Source: an uncultured Clostridia bacterium
GTDB taxonomy: Bacteria > Bacillota > Clostridia > Christensenellales > UBA3700
Assembly: GCA_944380395.1 (NCBI GenBank)
Contig: CALWHM010000013.1
Span: forward strand, 1-48,975
DNA length: 48,975 bases
Direction of reading: 5' to 3'
Below are positions 30,946-39,741 of the stretch, piece after piece (the stretch's first letter is position 1; each line of letters starts with the position of its first letter). A model generated the notes under the pieces. The model saw nothing but the letters and a program-made list of their open reading frames with translations. It made no database searches and had not been told where the DNA came from. The position numbers and the translations under genes are program-made.

Positions 30946-31908
30946 ATGGAATATACGCAATTGGGCAGCAGCGGCATAAAAGTTTCGCGTCTTTGTTTGG
31001 GATGTATGAGCTTCGGCGATCCGGCAAGCAAAATGCACGCCTGGACTTTGGACCCCGACAAGAGCGAAGAAATTATAAAGCACGCTTTGGATCTGGGCAT
31101 AAATTTTTTCGACACGGCAAACACTTATTCCGCCGGCACAAGCGAAGAATACTTGGGCAGAGCGATAAAGCGCAACGTCGCGCGCGACAAAGTGGTGTTG
31201 GCGTCAAAGGTCTACTTTAACGAAGGCAAGCTTTCCGCCGCGGCGATAGAACGCGAGATAGAGGGCAGCTTAAAGCGCCTGGGCACGGACTACCTGGACC
31301 TTTACATTATTCACCGCTTTGACTACGATACGCCCATAGAAGAAACCATGCTTGCTTTGCACAAATTGGTTAAGGCGGGCAAGGTGCGCGCTCTGGGCGC
31401 CTCCGCGATGTACGGCTATCAATTTTACAATATGCAGCTTGCCGCACGCGACAGAGGTTTGACGATGTTTAGTTCTATGCAAAACCATTACAATCCGCTT
31501 TACCGCGAAGACGAGCGCGAACTTATACCCATATGCAGGCAGATGAACGTGGCGCTCACTCCGTACAGTCCGCTTGCGGCGGGCAGATGTTCGCGTCCGA
31601 ATTGGGAGGCGGACACGCTGCGCAGTAAGACGGATGAGGTTGCAATGCGCAAGTACGACTCCACGGAAGATATGGACAGGGCGATATCCGCGCGCATTGC
31701 CGAGCTTGCGCAAAAGCATTCCGCCACGATGACGCAGATAACGCTGGCGTGGCACTTTGCCAAAGGAGTGGCTTCTCCCGTCATAGGCGCGACCAAGACC
31801 AAATACCTCGACGACGCGGCGGGCGCTTTCAACGTCGCGCTTCCAAAAGAGGATGTGGAGTATATAGACGAACTGTATATACCGCATAAAATATCGGGCG
31901 CAAGATAA
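30946..31908 (+). CDS. Aldo/keto reductase
   Basis: The 320-residue NADPH-dependent oxidoreductase has the AKR barrel with the catalytic residues in INFFDTANTYSAGTSEE (Asp and Tyr near 55-60), a Lys in VLASKVYF and a His in YIIHRFDYDTP. The C-terminal GATKTKYLDDA segment binds the nucleotide phosphate. The sequence resembles the YajO/YccK-like AKR group acting on small aldehydes or sugars; the substrate is unknown. GGAGGTG precedes the ATG, and a strong terminator follows: a monocistronic gene. Confidence 0.93.
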   Translation: MEYTQLGSSGIKVSRLCLGCMSFGDPASKMHAWTLDPDKSEEIIKHALDLGINFFDTANTYSAGTSEEYLGRAIKRNVARDKVVLASKVYFNEGKLSAAAIEREIEGSLKRLGTDYLDLYIIHRFDYDTPIEETMLALHKLVKAGKVRALGASAMYGYQFYNMQLAARDRGLTMFSSMQNHYNPLYREDERELIPICRQMNVALTPYSPLAAGRCSRPNWEADTLRSKTDEVAMRKYDSTEDMDRAISARIAELAQKHSATMTQITLAWHFAKGVASPVIGATKTKYLDDAAGAFNVALPKEDVEYIDELYIPHKISGAR

Positions 31909-31947
31909 AATAAGCGTCCGACGAAAAACGCCTATTCGAAAAATTTT

Positions 31948-31968
31948 CCGAGAGGTTCTGCCTCTCGG
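31948..31968 (+). terminator. Terminator of the aldo/keto reductase gene
   Basis: CCGAGAGG, a 5-base loop and CCTCTCGG are followed by ATTTTTC. The stem core is shared with the metA terminator at 15801-15821. Confidence 0.88.
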
Positions 31969-32044
31969 ATTTTTCTCATACGTTTTCCGCTTTCATCTGC
32001 GCCGAGTATACGTTTGAGCGCAGCTTTTAATTCGGCGGAATAGA

Positions 32045-33142
32045 TTACATTAACACAAATTCCATTCTCACCGGATTATGGTCGGAGTAAGCAAAGCCGG
32101 TATCTATATTGCGCACAAGTTCCACGCTCACATTGTCCGAAACGATAAAGCCGTCAAGCACGGTGAGATAGTTCACGCCGGGCGTGTAGGGTATCTCCGC
32201 GGCGCGGCAGGTACCCGTGCCTTCCTTACTTGCGGCAATTGTGAAGTGCTCGGGCAGATTCTCATCGGTGAGCGGATACGCCCAAGCAGGCTGTTTTTGC
32301 GTTGAAGGGAAAGTGCCGAAGCTGTCTGCAAGTTCGTGGTTGAAGTCGCCTCCCACTATCACGTAATTGCCCTTGGCATACTCTTCCTCCATAACTCCGC
32401 ATAGCATTTCCAACTGCCGGGCGCGTATGGTGCCGCCCTCGTCGTATGCGGACATATGACTGTTTATCAGCACAAGTTCCTTGCCGCCCTGCACGCTTAT
32501 GCGGTTTACGGAAAAACATCTGTCCAAATCAAAGAACTTGGCAAAGCCCGTATCCACGGGATAACTGCGGCGCACGGAAGAGGTTATCTTCACCTTGGAA
32601 AAAGTGACTATACCCGCATTGTTCTTGCCGTGCGGGTCGTTGAACGGATATAAAAGATATGCCGTATGGAAGTTTTCCGCATAGGTCATATCTCCCTGCA
32701 ACTGCGCGCGCAGAGCCTGCACCTGATCTATATGGTAACTTCTGTCACCGTCCGTATCCGCCTCCTGCACGAATACAAAGTCCGCGTTTTGCTCATTCAA
32801 AACGGATACGGCTCCGTCCGTGTTCTTCTGCACGTCCTGTTCTGAAAGCCCTTTGGAATATTTGCCTGTGACTTCCGTGCCGTCCTCCATCACTCCGCTG
32901 TCCATAAAGAACGAGTATTCCGGAGAATACGCTCCGAATCCTATATTATATGTGACTATGCTGTATCTTTCTCCCGTCATGGCTTGCGCCACCGTCTGAC
33001 CCCCGTCAATTTGCAGCGTTTGATTGTCATCTATCCTGTAATACTGCACCGCAACATACACCACGTAACATATTGCCGCCGCAAGAAGCGCAATTATGAC
33101 CGTCAAAAGCGTTATAGCCGTTATCTTAATAGCCTTTTTCAT
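32045..33142 (-). CDS. Membrane-anchored endonuclease/exonuclease/phosphatase family protein
   Basis: The 365-residue protein has one N-terminal membrane segment (about residues 6-32) and an exposed EEP domain. Motifs include NIGFGAY with the first Asn, the metal Glu in VFVQEAD, NSHMSAYD, VGGDFNH and the terminal YSDHNPV His. EEP proteins hydrolyse phosphodiesters in nucleic acids, lipids or inositol phosphates; location outside the membrane makes extracellular DNA or phospholipid headgroups plausible. I chose the ATG at 33142; an ATG 12 codons upstream overlaps the -10 box. Confidence 0.85.
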   Translation of the reverse strand: MKKAIKITAITLLTVIIALLAAAICYVVYVAVQYYRIDDNQTLQIDGGQTVAQAMTGERYSIVTYNIGFGAYSPEYSFFMDSGVMEDGTEVTGKYSKGLSEQDVQKNTDGAVSVLNEQNADFVFVQEADTDGDRSYHIDQVQALRAQLQGDMTYAENFHTAYLLYPFNDPHGKNNAGIVTFSKVKITSSVRRSYPVDTGFAKFFDLDRCFSVNRISVQGGKELVLINSHMSAYDEGGTIRARQLEMLCGVMEEEYAKGNYVIVGGDFNHELADSFGTFPSTQKQPAWAYPLTDENLPEHFTIAASKEGTGTCRAAEIPYTPGVNYLTVLDGFIVSDNVSVELVRNIDTGFAYSDHNPVRMEFVLM

Positions 33143-33176
33143 TATACTTACCCCGTGCGCAGCCGCGCTTTTTTCC

Positions 33177-33205
33177 ATAGTACCATAAATTTGCGCATTT
33201 GGCAA
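33177..33205 (-). promoter_or_regulatory. Promoter of the EEP-family gene
   Basis: Leftward TTGCCA (33205-33200) and TACTAT (33182-33177) are spaced by 17 bases. Confidence 0.65.
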
Positions 33206-33306
33206 GCCCCGCGGTCGATAACGGGGCGCACGCTGCCGCAATTTACGTAAATTATTTCGCACATTTATTTTTCGCTTAAATAAGTAATTTTTCCGTGTGT
33301 TTTAAG

Positions 33307-33335
33307 TTGACTTTTTCCGCCGTCGATACTATTAT
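33307..33335 (+). promoter_or_regulatory. Promoter giving a near-leaderless MATE mRNA
   Basis: TTGACT (33307-33312) and TATTAT (33330-33335) are spaced by 17 bases. The -10 box ends 10 bases before the ATG at 33346, leaving a leader of about 3 bases. Confidence 0.7.
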
Positions 33336-33345
33336 TTTACCGACT

Positions 33346-34716
33346 ATGAAAACGCCTGATTTGGGAAGTAAGAACGTTTTGCGCACGTCGCTTAAATTGG
33401 CTGTGCCCGCCATGGTGGCGCAGTTTGTCAACGTGCTTTATTCCATAGTGGACAGGATATTCGTGGGCAATATGGCGGAAATAGGCGACTTGGCGCTGGC
33501 GGGCGTGGGCGTATGCGCGCCCGTGACCACTCTTATCACCTCATTTGCCTCACTTGTGGGCATAGGCGGCGCGCCCATTTTCGCAATGAGTATGGGGGAA
33601 GGCAGAAACGATAACGCGCGCAAAATACTTTCCAACGCCCTGCTTATGCTCATCATCATCGCAGCCTGCCTTACGGCTGTTATTCTTCCGCTATTAAAGC
33701 CGCTTTTGATGACCTTCGGCGCAAGTGAAAACACTTATCCGTTTGCAAGAGAGTATATGCTTGTATACGCAAGCGGGTGCGTTTTCGCCGTGCTCAGCGC
33801 GGGACTAAATCAGTTTATCACCGCGCAGGGCTATTCGGGCGTGGCGATGGCGACCGTGTGCATAGGCGCCGTGACAAACGTGGGACTTGACCCTCTTTTC
33901 ATATTCACTTTTGATATGGGCGTGACGGGAGCCGCCGCGGCAACCGTGCTTTCGCAAGGTATATCAGCCGTTTTCGTGACGGTATTTTTACTTCTTCCCA
34001 AAACAAAAGTGCGCCTTTCTTTGGGCGGATACAGCGGAAAAACCATGCTGTGCATAGTGAAAATGGGGCTTTCCCCCTTCTTTATCACCGCAACGGACAG
34101 CGTGATAATAATAGTTTTGAACGCAGTGGTTCAAAAATACGGCGGCGCGGACGGAGATATGTGGGTGACGGTGGCAACCATAGTGCAGGCGTTCCTCACC
34201 CTGATAACCATGCCTATGCTGGGCATAACCACGGGTACACAGCCGGTGCTGAGCTATAATTACGGCGCGCGCAATTCCGCCCTTATCAAAAAGGCGGAAA
34301 AGATAATAGTGCTGATGTGTTTGAGCTTTACCACGGTTATGTTCGCGCTCTCCTGGGCGATAGAAAAGCCGTTCGTGTCCCTGTTCACAAACGATCCCGT
34401 GATAGCGCAGAACAGCATAGACGGCATACGCAAATATATGATAGGCATAATCCCCCTTGCCCTGCAATACGCCTTTGTGGACGGTCTTACCGCCCTGGGG
34501 CAGCCCAAATTCGCCTTCACTCTCTCCATAACGCGCAAGCTGGTGCTGCTGCTTTCGCTCACCTTCGCGCTGCCCGCGATATACGGCGTGAGCGCGGTAT
34601 TCTACGCCGAGCCCGCGGCGGATATAGCAAGCGCATGCCTTTCCACGGCGACGTTCGCCCTTGTCATAAACAGGATATTGAAAAAACGCGAGCAAAGCGC
34701 GGATGACATCATATAA
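33346..34716 (+). CDS. MATE family efflux transporter
   Basis: The 456-residue protein has twelve predicted membrane segments in two halves. It starts with KLAVPAMVAQFVNVLYSIVDRIFVGNM, the typical MATE first helix, and has PMLGITTGTQPVLSYNYGA at the start of the second half. MATE proteins exchange drugs or metabolites for sodium or protons. I chose the ATG at 33346; 17 further codons are open upstream but run through the promoter. No Shine-Dalgarno is visible. Confidence 0.9.
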   Translation: MKTPDLGSKNVLRTSLKLAVPAMVAQFVNVLYSIVDRIFVGNMAEIGDLALAGVGVCAPVTTLITSFASLVGIGGAPIFAMSMGEGRNDNARKILSNALLMLIIIAACLTAVILPLLKPLLMTFGASENTYPFAREYMLVYASGCVFAVLSAGLNQFITAQGYSGVAMATVCIGAVTNVGLDPLFIFTFDMGVTGAAAATVLSQGISAVFVTVFLLLPKTKVRLSLGGYSGKTMLCIVKMGLSPFFITATDSVIIIVLNAVVQKYGGADGDMWVTVATIVQAFLTLITMPMLGITTGTQPVLSYNYGARNSALIKKAEKIIVLMCLSFTTVMFALSWAIEKPFVSLFTNDPVIAQNSIDGIRKYMIGIIPLALQYAFVDGLTALGQPKFAFTLSITRKLVLLLSLTFALPAIYGVSAVFYAEPAADIASACLSTATFALVINRILKKREQSADDII

Positions 34717-34849
34717 GCCGTTTGCAACTCAATCGCATTGCTTCGACGCCGCAATATATAACAAATTGTTATCTTTTCAAATAATATAGTAACATTTTGT
34801 TTTGCATATTTATGCATTTATGCAAATTTCGCAAAGTTTTTACATTTTA

Positions 34850-34878
34850 TTGCCAACCAACTTTGGCTGTGATATAAT
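34850..34878 (+). promoter_or_regulatory. Promoter of the amino acid ABC transporter operon
   Basis: TTGCCA (34850-34855) and TATAAT (34873-34878) are spaced by 17 bases. Confidence 0.8.
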
Positions 34879-34923
34879 ATATGCCTGTAAAGAAAAAACA
34901 CTTTTTCAAGAAGGAGTATAAAA

Positions 34924-35790
34924 ATGAAAAAGAAGCTTATTCTGATTCTTGCCGTCGTGCTGATAGCAGTTTGCGCCTTTGTGGGCGTGACAGCTTGCGC
35001 GGACGACACCATTGTGGTCTATACCAACGCATACTTTGCGCCTTTTGAATACTTTGCCGATGCCGACACCATTGCCGGAGTAGACATCGACATCATGAAT
35101 ATGGTGGGCGAAAAGCTGGGACGCGATGTCAAATTCGAAAACGTGGATTTTGACGTTATCATACCCAATGTGCACAGCGGTTCTCTGTGCGACGTTGGCG
35201 CCGCCGGCATCACCATCACGGAAGAGCGCAAGGCGCAGGTCGACTTTTCCACGCCTTATTACACTTCCGTGCAATATGTGGTCTACACTGATAACAGCGG
35301 CATCACCACTTCCACTGTAGACGGACAGGAAGTCATCTTCTGGTCGCAGCTTGCCGGCAAGCAGGTGGGCGTGCAGCGCGACACCACCGGGCACATCTAT
35401 GTGGACGGTGAGATCAGCGGCGACGGTTTTGACGGCGTGCTGAAAGACACCGGCGCCAAGTGCAATCCCTTTGATGATGTGACCGTTGCCATTACCGCCA
35501 TGACAAGCGGCAGCGAAACTGCCGACGTAGTGGTCATCGACCAGTTGCCCGCGCTCTATTATGTGAACGCGAACAGCGCCGTTAAGTGCGCGCCGCTCTA
35601 CTATGACGGAACCGCGGACAGCGACCCTGTTGCCACAGAAGAAGAGTATGCCATCTGCGTAACCCCCGGTCAAACAGAGCTTTTGGAAGCCATCAACGCC
35701 GTGCTTAATGATCTGATCAATGACGTGGACGATAACGGCGACAACGGCATAGACCGACTGGTTGCCAAGCACTTCGGACTTGATGCGTAA
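34924..35790 (+). CDS. Amino acid ABC transporter, substrate-binding lipoprotein
   Basis: The 288-residue protein has a lipoprotein signal ending in GVTAC, so Cys26 would be lipidated. The mature part is a family 3 solute-binding protein: TNAYFAPFEYF ligand-site strand, DIDIMNMVGEKLG, a DVGAAGITITEERKAQVDFSTPYY segment and a second-lobe GKQVGVQRDTTG. Members bind polar amino acids; the exact one is unclear. An AAGGAG site precedes the ATG. It heads a three-gene importer operon. Confidence 0.92.
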   Translation: MKKKLILILAVVLIAVCAFVGVTACADDTIVVYTNAYFAPFEYFADADTIAGVDIDIMNMVGEKLGRDVKFENVDFDVIIPNVHSGSLCDVGAAGITITEERKAQVDFSTPYYTSVQYVVYTDNSGITTSTVDGQEVIFWSQLAGKQVGVQRDTTGHIYVDGEISGDGFDGVLKDTGAKCNPFDDVTVAITAMTSGSETADVVVIDQLPALYYVNANSAVKCAPLYYDGTADSDPVATEEEYAICVTPGQTELLEAINAVLNDLINDVDDNGDNGIDRLVAKHFGLDA

Positions 35791-35872
35791 CATTTGTCTC
35801 GCATTAACGCACTGAACACCTGCGGCAGGGGTAATTTTTATCCCTGCCGAATCTTATCTTGAGGGCATTGCA

Positions 35873-36688
35873 ATGGAAGGACCTTCCGCATTTGAAAAAT
35901 TCTTTTCCGACATAGGCAGGGTGTTTTCCGAGTACAACGATTTTTTGTTGACGGGACTGCAAAACACACTGATAATTTCCGTGGGCGCCGCCGTTTTGGG
36001 CTTGGTACTTGGCGTGATCGTTGCGATAATCAAAATTGCCGCGGTCAACAATAAAAAGCTGCGCATACCGGAAGCCATCTGCAACATTTATGTGGGCGTT
36101 ATTCGCGGCACACCGGTGGCGCTGCAGCTTTTTATCATGGCGTTTGTGATCCTGGCGATCAGAAATTTTCCCATCGTGATCACCGCCATTCTGACCTTTG
36201 GCATCAATTCAGGCGCCTATGTGGCGGAAAACCTGCGCGCCGGCATACAATCGGTGGATCCCGGTCAGACGGAAGCGGGACGCTCTCTGGGTCTATCCGG
36301 CTCTACTACCATGGCAAACGTGGTGCTGCCGCAGGCAGTCAAAAACGTGATCCCCGCAATCGGCAACGAGCTGATCGCCCTGATCAAGGAAACTTCCATC
36401 GTCAGCATGATAAGCATCATTGACTTGACCAACGCGGCAAAGCTCATCGGCAGCGGCAATAATATGGCAACATATCTGGTGCCCATGTTGGTGGCGGCGC
36501 TGTTCTATCTGGCGATCGTTTATATCCTCACCTTTTTCCTTCATATGATAGAAAAAAAGCTGCGCGAGAGCGAACAACACATTTCGGATAAAAAGATCGC
36601 CAAAGTAAAGGCGAAAACGGAGCGCAAACTGGCGCGCATAAACAGCGCTTACGAAAAAGCCGTTAGCAAACGCAAGGAGGCAGCGTGA
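35873..36688 (+). CDS. Amino acid ABC transporter, permease
   Basis: The 271-residue HisM/GlnP-type permease has about five membrane segments and the ATPase-contact EAA loop ([22 protein letters not shown], about residues 137-158). The last 45 residues are a charged coiled-coil-like tail rich in Lys and Glu, longer than usual. GAGGG lies upstream of the ATG. The 82-base gap from the binding protein holds no clear terminator. Its TGA overlaps the ATPase ATG by one base. Confidence 0.92.
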   Translation: MEGPSAFEKFFSDIGRVFSEYNDFLLTGLQNTLIISVGAAVLGLVLGVIVAIIKIAAVNNKKLRIPEAICNIYVGVIRGTPVALQLFIMAFVILAIRNFPIVITAILTFGINSGAYVAENLRAGIQSVDPGQTEAGRSLGLSGSTTMANVVLPQAVKNVIPAIGNELIALIKETSIVSMISIIDLTNAAKLIGSGNNMATYLVPMLVAALFYLAIVYILTFFLHMIEKKLRESEQHISDKKIAKVKAKTERKLARINSAYEKAVSKRKEAA

Positions 36689-37746
36689 TGGAAAAAGACA
36701 AAGCGAAAATGCCGGCAGCCGACGCCGCGCAAGCCGATGTTTTTGAAAACATAATAGACAGTGTCGAAGCCGTGCAGGACGCCGCCACGGAAAACAACTC
36801 CGTCCTTATTCAAGATGCGGAGGAGGTCGGCGCTGAAGAAGCGCACGCGAACACCGAAGCGCAGGAAGAAACCGCTCCCGCACAAGCGAAAGAAGCGCAT
36901 CGACCCGACTGCGACGACGTTTTGATAAGCATTACCGATCTGCACAAAAGTTTTGGCAAAAACGAAGTACTGCGCGGCGTTACCACACAAGTGAAAAAGG
37001 GCGAGAAAGTGGTGATAATCGGACCTTCCGGCAGCGGCAAGTCTACCCTGCTGCGCTGTTTGAACATGATGGAAACGCCCACCTCCGGCACGATCATCTT
37101 TGACGGCACACCGCTCGATCCTAAGCATTCTTCCATCAACCTGCACCGCCGTAGTATGGGCATGGTCTTCCAGCACTTCAACCTGTTCAACAACCTCACC
37201 GTTGTGGAAAACATCATGCTGGCGCCCGTCAAAACGGGCATTGCTGACATGAAAAAACTGCGCAAAAAAGCTCTTTTCCTTAAATTGCGCAAATTGTTCG
37301 ACAAGAACTGCACGGAAGAGATCCCTACTTACCCTTCCAAGGCGGAAATACGCAAAAAAGCGCTGGACAACGCCTTAGCGCTTCTGGAAAGGATAGGACT
37401 TTCTGATAAAGCCACCGCTTACCCTTCCACCCTCTCGGGCGGACAAAAACAGCGCATTGCCATTGTGCGTGCCCTGGCAATGCATCCGCGTGTAATGCTG
37501 TTCGATGAGCCTACTTCCGCCCTCGACCCCGAAATGGTGGGCGAGGTTTTGGAAGTCATCAAGGAACTGGCGGAAGGCGGTATGACAATGGTGATAGTCA
37601 CGCACGAAATAGGTTTTGCCCGCGAAGTGGCAACGCGCGTGCTGTTCATAGACGAGGGCGTGATAAAAGAGGACGCTCCGCCCAAAGAACTGTTCACGAA
37701 TCCGAAGGACGCAAGGCTGAAAGAATTTTTGTCCAAAGTGCTCTGA
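36688..37746 (+). CDS. Amino acid ABC transporter, ATPase with acidic N-terminal extension
   Basis: The 352-residue ATPase has Walker A GPSGSGKS, a Q-loop [13 protein letters not shown], signature LSGGQKQR, Walker [14 protein letters not shown] and switch His in VTHEIGFA. GlnQ-type proteins are normally about 240-250 residues. The extra length comes from about 75 acidic, Ala/Glu-rich residues before the domain and a basic insertion of about 30 residues between the Q-loop and signature. AAGGAGG lies 7 bases before the ATG; a GTG three bases earlier is the alternative start. Confidence 0.92.
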   Translation: MEKDKAKMPAADAAQADVFENIIDSVEAVQDAATENNSVLIQDAEEVGAEEAHANTEAQEETAPAQAKEAHRPDCDDVLISITDLHKSFGKNEVLRGVTTQVKKGEKVVIIGPSGSGKSTLLRCLNMMETPTSGTIIFDGTPLDPKHSSINLHRRSMGMVFQHFNLFNNLTVVENIMLAPVKTGIADMKKLRKKALFLKLRKLFDKNCTEEIPTYPSKAEIRKKALDNALALLERIGLSDKATAYPSTLSGGQKQRIAIVRALAMHPRVMLFDEPTSALDPEMVGEVLEVIKELAEGGMTMVIVTHEIGFAREVATRVLFIDEGVIKEDAPPKELFTNPKDARLKEFLSKVL

Positions 37747-37759
37747 TACGAAAAGCAAA

Positions 37760-37785
37760 GGGCGGAAGCAGCAACGCTTCCGCCC
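37760..37785 (+). terminator. Terminator of the amino acid ABC operon
   Basis: A 10-bp perfect stem (GGGCGGAAGC and its complement) with a 6-base loop is followed by T5 and ATTTT. Confidence 0.92.
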
Positions 37786-37821
37786 TTTTTATTTTAACCG
37801 TAAAACCCTCAATAAGCGCGC

Positions 37822-39141
37822 TTATCTTTGCGCCGTGTACAGCACAAATCCGAGCAAAAAGTAAAATGCGTCGTCCTGAAAGCGCTCTTCCAAATCGTCA
37901 TAGACGGAATCATACCATTCCGCATCGGCTTTTAAGCGCCTGTCGTCCGGATACTTTTCAAGCAGCTGTTTCAAATCCGCGCCTATAAACGAAAAGTATG
38001 TATCGAACAGAGCGCTGCGCTCATCACTGTCCATTCCCACTGTGGAAAGCCCCAGCCGCTCCTGCGTGACGTGTTTGAATCCCGCCCTGTACAGAAGCGT
38101 ATATATCTGTCTGCCGCTCTTTCTGTAACCCGCCAGCTCTTCACGCCCGCATATCTCTATTGCCTTGGCAAAATCGCCGTTTTCGTCGGGGTAAGCCATA
38201 TTATACCCGTCGTCTATATCCTTTACTATAACAGTGCCGTCCTTAGCGAGCACGGCGCGCAGTTTTTTGAGCAGCTTATAAGGCGTTTTCAAATGAAGCA
38301 ATATCATGCTCAGATTTATCACGTTGAACGCCTTTATGCCGTGGCTGTCCATTATCTCTTGCAAATCGTCGCCGAAAGAATCCGCCTCAGCGTCCAACCG
38401 GTAAAACTCTATCTTTCCCTCTTGCCCGTATGTATCGTTGGAATATCTTACGGCTTTTTCGTCGAACTCTATCCCTATCAGTTTTTCCAAATTTTCACTT
38501 GCGCCCAGCCTGTCCATAACAAATTCGCCCGTATTCGTGCCTATGTCCAATACGACCAGCTTTTCGTATTTTTCTTTTACTTTGTCATAGGCGGGCGCGT
38601 CAAAGCCGCGCATAAGTTTTTGCTGTGTATTCAGTCTGCGCCTTTCCGTTCTGTTGTCGTAAGTGAAGTACTTGTTCTCCTCCCTCACGTCCTTTTCCGC
38701 ATGCGTCTTTTTCCCTCCGCCGGCACTCACGTTTACACACATTGACAAAAGGCGGTCTATTGACGCCTGAAAATACTCCCTGCTCATCTGCACGGCGTTG
38801 TAAAGGTGCAATCCTTTCAACGTTTCGGGAAGATCGGACGGCCACTCAAAGCCCTTCATCATAAGCGGAACGATATTCTTACGCTTGGATATGGCGTACT
38901 CTATTTCTATGCGCAGCCAATCGTCCTCGTTTTTGCACCTGTCCAATGAATTTGGGGGCAGGACCAAAAGAAAATTGGAGCTGTCGTCTATCGCGCCGAA
39001 AAGTTTAACGTTGAACTTGCCCGAACGCAGCTCTTCCAAGTCGAAAAACACATTCAAGCCCATGTCTTGAAGGCGGTCGTACAGCAGTCTTGCCATTTCA
39101 AATCCGCCGTCGCGCCTGTAACTTATAAAAATATCGTACAT
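37822..39141 (-). CDS. TIR domain fused to a SAM-dependent methyltransferase
   Basis: The 439-residue protein starts with a TIR domain: YDIFISYRRDGG at residue 2, box-2-like FFDLEELRSG and DDWLRIEIEYAI with E79 where TIR NADases keep their catalytic Glu. After a linker (about 138-190) comes a class I methyltransferase: motif I VVLDIGTNTGEF (197-207), an acidic GIEFDE near 223 and FNVINLSMILLHL near 272. TIR enzymes commonly cleave NAD+ in antiphage or signalling systems; the methyltransferase substrate is unknown. I chose the ATG at 39141, with AAGGGG upstream and its own promoter. It follows the 39226-39657 gene on the same strand. Confidence 0.85.
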   Translation of the reverse strand: MYDIFISYRRDGGFEMARLLYDRLQDMGLNVFFDLEELRSGKFNVKLFGAIDDSSNFLLVLPPNSLDRCKNEDDWLRIEIEYAISKRKNIVPLMMKGFEWPSDLPETLKGLHLYNAVQMSREYFQASIDRLLSMCVNVSAGGGKKTHAEKDVREENKYFTYDNRTERRRLNTQQKLMRGFDAPAYDKVKEKYEKLVVLDIGTNTGEFVMDRLGASENLEKLIGIEFDEKAVRYSNDTYGQEGKIEFYRLDAEADSFGDDLQEIMDSHGIKAFNVINLSMILLHLKTPYKLLKKLRAVLAKDGTVIVKDIDDGYNMAYPDENGDFAKAIEICGREELAGYRKSGRQIYTLLYRAGFKHVTQERLGLSTVGMDSDERSALFDTYFSFIGADLKQLLEKYPDDRRLKADAEWYDSVYDDLEERFQDDAFYFLLGFVLYTAQR

Positions 39142-39193
39142 ATTTTTCCCCTTGCCGTATAATCGCCGTCGGGAATTTTCCTTCGACAGATAA

Positions 39194-39222
39194 AGTATAG
39201 CACAGAAAACGCCGCGGCGCAA
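39194..39222 (-). promoter_or_regulatory. Promoter of the TIR-methyltransferase gene
   Basis: Leftward TTGCGC (39222-39217) and TATACT (39199-39194) are spaced by 17 bases. It begins 4 bases after the stop of the upstream gene. Confidence 0.6.
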
Positions 39223-39225
39223 CAT

Positions 39226-39657
39226 CTAGTTGACGTTTTTGAGTTTAAGGCGATACTCCTGCTCCGTGAGCACTAATTTTTTTACGCATTCCTTGGCGCT
39301 TTCGTCCGCTTGCGAATACTTGGACAAAAGCCCCGCAAGCCGTTCCAAAGCCGCGTCGCAAGAGCCAATCATCATCTGCGCCACGCGCGCGTTGTCCGCA
39401 CGGGAAGAAAGGCGCATATCCGTCACGGCGCGCGCCAGCTTTTTAACGGCTCCGCTCACGCGCTTGCTCTTTCTGCCGCGCGCGGCAAGAAGCAAGTCTA
39501 TCTCTTCTTCCGCGGCACGATGTTTATCCTTATATTCGGAAAGAAGCGCCAAAAGTTTGGGATCGGTCGCGTATCGCTGGGCGGCGCTTATGCCGTTCAC
39601 GCCCATCTGCGCGCCCAAAGAACATTTTTGCAAAAGTTTTTCCGTACAGTCTTTCAT
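39226..39657 (-). CDS. Uncharacterised helical-bundle protein
   Basis: The 143-residue protein is almost all predicted helix with no membrane segment. Four amphipathic helices are suggested: residues about 5-30, 33-60, 70-110 and 112-140. The pattern resembles a family of short ferritin-like four-helix proteins known in clostridia, but I cannot name it. Conserved metal-binding Glu/His pairs are not obvious. A weak GGTG site precedes the ATG. It is upstream of the TIR gene with an 84-base gap that has its own promoter. Confidence 0.65.
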   Translation of the reverse strand: MKDCTEKLLQKCSLGAQMGVNGISAAQRYATDPKLLALLSEYKDKHRAAEEEIDLLLAARGRKSKRVSGAVKKLARAVTDMRLSSRADNARVAQMMIGSCDAALERLAGLLSKYSQADESAKECVKKLVLTEQEYRLKLKNVN

Positions 39658-39715
39658 AATTTCACCGGTGCAAATTATTGCCGCTTATGAAAAATAAATA
39701 CGGATTATTGTCCGA

Positions 39716-39735
39716 AATTTTAAATATTTAAAATT
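39716..39735. repeat. 20-bp A/T palindrome, third copy
   Basis: AATTTTAAATATTTAAAATT is perfectly palindromic and identical to the core of the 15098-15121 palindrome 24 kb away. The right flank ACTATTGG resembles ACTATGG of the other copies. It lies between the helical-bundle gene and the end of the membrane-protein gene. Confidence 0.7.
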
Positions 39736-39741
39736 ATACGA

